NCBI GenBank assembly: GCA_018813725.1
Contig: JAHJBD010000116.1
Coordinates: 1 to 14,186, forward strand
From: Nanobdellota archaeon
GTDB lineage: Archaea; Nanobdellota; Nanobdellia; Woesearchaeales; JAHJBD01
Reading direction: 5' to 3'
Length of the DNA stretch: 14,186 bases
Shown here: positions 12,806 through 14,186 of the stretch, in pieces
Layout of the letters: the number at the start of each line of letters is the position of its first letter
Position numbering within the stretch: position 1 is the stretch's first letter
Notes under the pieces: model-generated
What the model was told of the DNA's origin: nothing
Databases searched by the model: none
The model's input: the letters and a program-made list of their open reading frames with translations, nothing else
Made by a program: the position numbers and the translations under genes

Positions 12806-13495
12806 TTAATTTTCCTCTTTTACAACTGAATATAGGTAATACCTGTTATATGCTAGCAGGCAATAGAAGAACACCGCTGTGATTATCTTATTGATAGTGG
12901 CATACACTAGATTATCTTTGAATATTAGTGTGATTAGTCCCATCACAACAAAGAACAGCAAGATCAATAAGATGGACCAGCCATAAGCTCTAGCATATCT
13001 CCCTACGTGCTTTACCAAAGCCAAAGCTTTTTTGTTATACCTTTTTCCCTTTACAAAGAAAAAGTGCATATAATTAAAATACGGATAGAAAAAGAACAAA
13101 AATGCAAGAATATAGGCTGCAGCTATCCATTTGAAGAAATTAGCTATAAACATAAGATTTAACGCAGTAAACACTATGAGAGAACCAACACTTACTGCTA
13201 ATATGGTCACAAGGTTTGCCAGGAAAAACTTTCCACCACCTTTAAAACTGATCTTTTTATCAGTTATAAGGTGCACGATTACAAACTTTACTGCAGAGTA
13301 AGCAAGGATCATAATGAGATAATACAGCAATACCAAAGCGACTACAACCACAGGTTTTATAGGTGCAATATCCTTGATATAAGGTGTAAAATATTGCCCT
13401 AATGTATAGAGCACAAGCAAGAAGACAAAATCACAGAACAAAGTATACAAAAACCTATTGAAATTGATATCTTTATACAGTTTAAGATATTTCAA
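12806..13495 (-). CDS. Six-helix membrane protein of unknown function
   Basis: The 229-residue product is strongly hydrophobic with about six membrane segments (roughly 13-33, 47-73, 91-117, 120-142, 172-192, 203-222), separated by short basic loops such as KGKRYNKKALALVKHVGRYARAYG. No catalytic or transport motif is recognised. The start is a TTG at 13495, 1 nt after the stop of the thioredoxin gene, with GGGTG about 6 nt upstream as ribosome binding site. The downstream lgt starts 1 nt after its stop. Tight packing between a thiol protein and lgt suggests a job in the envelope, for example in export or membrane protein maturation, but nothing in the sequence shows it. Confidence 0.8.
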   Translation of the reverse strand: MKYLKLYKDINFNRFLYTLFCDFVFLLVLYTLGQYFTPYIKDIAPIKPVVVVALVLLYYLIMILAYSAVKFVIVHLITDKKISFKGGGKFFLANLVTILAVSVGSLIVFTALNLMFIANFFKWIAAAYILAFLFFFYPYFNYMHFFFVKGKRYNKKALALVKHVGRYARAYGWSILLILLFFVVMGLITLIFKDNLVYATINKIITAVFFYCLLAYNRYYLYSVVKEEN

Positions 13496-13496
13496 C

Positions 13497-13859
13497 CTAA
13501 CACCCGCTTACTTGCTTAAGGGTGGATAATTGCTGTTCCCCTTCATACATCCTGCCATCGATCTTCCATGTAGGGTATCCTCTGATTCCGTTCTCTGAGC
13601 ATAATGCAGAATTATCTTCACAATCAACAAAATTGATCTCCTTTACAGAATCTCCGAACATGCTCTTTTGGTTTTGGCAGTGGCCGCACCAGTTAGTGCC
13701 ATATAACACAGCCCCTTTCTCTGTAAGGCATGCTGCAAGACCCTCATAATCGCTTGATATCTGCACCTGCTTATTGCCGCCAAATAATAAGAAAGAAACC
13801 ACTACAATAAACAACAATATTCCTACATTCACTAGTTTGTTAAAAGTATTCTTTTTCAT
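13497..13859 (-). CDS. Membrane-anchored thioredoxin-like protein (CGHC)
   Basis: A 120-residue protein with one N-terminal membrane helix (about 9-27) and a compact thioredoxin domain. The active site C58-G-H-C61 in YGTNWCGHCQNQK is the motif of protein disulfide isomerases and of the thioredoxin domains fused to VKOR. The cis-proline loop is GYPTW (94-98). C80 and C87 add a possible second disulfide. The domain should face outside and oxidise or isomerise thiols of exported proteins. I chose the ATG at 13859 (MKKN) because a TATA box lies 26.5 nt upstream; ATG codons at 13868 and 13880 would be too close to or inside the promoter. It is the first gene of a four-gene operon with the membrane protein, lgt and the metallopeptidase. 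Confidence 0.85.
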   Translation of the reverse strand: MKKNTFNKLVNVGILLFIVVVSFLLFGGNKQVQISSDYEGLAACLTEKGAVLYGTNWCGHCQNQKSMFGDSVKEINFVDCEDNSALCSENGIRGYPTWKIDGRMYEGEQQLSTLKQVSGC

Positions 13860-13881
13860 AGCTAGCATTATACAGCCCATA

Positions 13882-13889
13882 TTTATATA
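13882..13889 (-). promoter_or_regulatory. TATA box of the thioredoxin-lgt operon
   Basis: TATATAAA on the reverse strand is centred 26.5 nt from ATG 13859 and supports that start over the two upstream ATG codons. Confidence 0.6.
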
Positions 13890-13900
13890 TATTTTGCTTT

Positions 13901-13955
13901 CTAAAATGGGTTATATAGCTGTATGCTTTGCATCTTATATAGAATACCCATTTTA
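13901..13955. repeat. Long imperfect hairpin between divergent genes
   Basis: CTAAAATGGGT (13901-13911) and ACCCATTTTAG (13945-13955) form a perfect 11-bp outer stem. Inside it TATATA faces TATATA, and ATGC-TTT-GCAT makes an apical hairpin. It begins about 11 bp upstream of the thioredoxin TATA box, so it could be an operator or a structured RNA. Confidence 0.6.
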
Positions 13956-13957
13956 GG

Positions 13958-13999
13958 ATAAAAAATACCCCGGAGCTCTGCTCCTTTGGGATTTTTTAT
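13958..13999 (+). terminator. Strong hairpin with T-run, terminator-like, without a gene to end
   Basis: ATAAAAAAT (13958-13966) pairs with ATTTTTTAT (13991-13999), CCC with GGG, and GGAGC (13972-13976) with GCTCC (13980-13984) around a TCT loop: 17 base pairs with two small bulges. The shape is that of an intrinsic terminator, but both flanking genes point away from it. It may end a small RNA or serve as a palindromic repeat. The rest of this 239-bp gap holds only the two promoters. Confidence 0.5.
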
Positions 14000-14057
14000 T
14001 TCTTTGGGTCAGGGCGAGACTTGTCTTAGTCATAAAATGTGCTCTACCACATAAAAC

Positions 14058-14092
14058 TATTTAAATGCCCAATAATCTCCTTGTCCAGGGTG
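14058..14092 (+). promoter_or_regulatory. Promoter and ribosome binding site of the last gene
   Basis: TATTTAAA (14058-14065) would start transcription near 14088. AGGGTG (14087-14092) lies 6 nt before ATG 14099. The message would thus have a very short leader carrying a Shine-Dalgarno site. Confidence 0.45.
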
Positions 14093-14098
14093 TTAATT

Positions 14099-14186
14099 AT
14101 GAAAAAGATTGAATTTAAGACAACAATTCTTTCAGCATTGTTTGTGGCAGCGATAGTGGCTGCAAACCTTATAGGTACAAAGGTTA
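14099..14186 (+). CDS. Probable VUT/YhhQ-family membrane transporter, N-terminus (cut by window end)
   Basis: Only 29 codons are present. A short charged start (MKKIEFK) leads into a hydrophobic helix ending in VAANLIGTKV, which resembles the first helix of the VUT family that includes the queuosine-precursor transporter YhhQ (ANxxGxK pattern). A good ribosome binding site supports the start. The rest lies outside the window, so the family call rests on about ten residues; any other small integral membrane protein is possible. Confidence 0.5.
   Translation, partial: MKKIEFKTTILSALFVAAIVAANLIGTKV

Noticed and set aside
13860..13880. Longer thioredoxin start at ATG 13880 or 13868.
   Set aside because: These starts lie within 5 to 18 nt of the TATA centre, too close for transcription to begin upstream of them.
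14005..14050. Reverse-strand GTGGTAGAGCAC (14050-14039) looks like a tRNA D-arm, with CTGACCCA further on like a 3' acceptor end.
   Set aside because: Only about 38 nt separate the two, no T-arm (TTCRA) is present and no matching 5' acceptor GGGTCAG stands upstream. Not a tRNA; at most a chance match or remnant.

Overview
The window reads as an AT-rich archaeal chromosome, probably from a small-genome (DPANN-like) lineage; the lineage is an inference. Archaeal signs seen directly are TATA boxes of the TTTATATA/TTTATAAA type placed about 26 nt upstream of start codons (leaderless transcripts), GGTGA/GGGTG-type ribosome binding sites inside operons, and a NurA-type nuclease. No bacterial -35/-10 pairs or Fur/Lex-like boxes were recognised. 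No tRNA or rRNA gene, CRISPR array, transposase or integrase was found.

Layout. 1-432 (-): the N-terminal 144 codons of quinolinate synthase NadA (NAD synthesis), cut by the window edge. 433-616: a divergent control region with a GC-rich patch and a striking tandem operator. 617-1721 (+): a two-gene HTH-nucleotidyltransferase/HEPN pair that resembles a MNT-HEPN (type VII-like) toxin-antitoxin module. 1793-2578 (-): a membrane-anchored glycerophosphodiester phosphodiesterase that lacks the usual C-terminal segment. 2696-3622 (+): a NurA-domain nuclease, sharing its stop codon bases with a convergent uncharacterised Cys/His protein (3619-4275, -). 4377-5351 (+): a PfkB-family sugar or nucleoside kinase.

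5424-9101 (+) is a thiamine operon: thiM, thiE, thiC and thiL. It makes the pyrimidine de novo (ThiC), phosphorylates salvaged thiazole alcohol (ThiM), couples the two (ThiE) and phosphorylates TMP to the active cofactor TPP (ThiL). No ThiD, thiazole synthase or TPP riboswitch was recognised here. Between thiE and thiC lies a strong hairpin whose 3' arm can pair equally well with an upstream sequence or with an identical copy that carries the thiC start codon. This is the most interesting regulatory candidate in the window.

9102-9326 holds two hairpins and no gene. 9327-9593 (+) is a small protein with MazG-like acidic motifs, and 9648-10685 (+) is a membrane-anchored thioredoxin-fold protein. 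Convergent to it, 13859-10701 (-) is a tight four-gene operon: an anchored thioredoxin with CGHC, a six-helix membrane protein, a bacterial-type Lgt (prolipoprotein diacylglyceryl transferase, unusual for archaea) and a large HEGIH putative zinc metallopeptidase with a helical tail. Together with the DsbA-like protein this looks like an envelope redox and lipoprotein neighbourhood. 13860-14098 contains two strong hairpins that terminate no visible gene, and 14099-14186 (+) begins a probable VUT/YhhQ-family transporter cut by the window edge.
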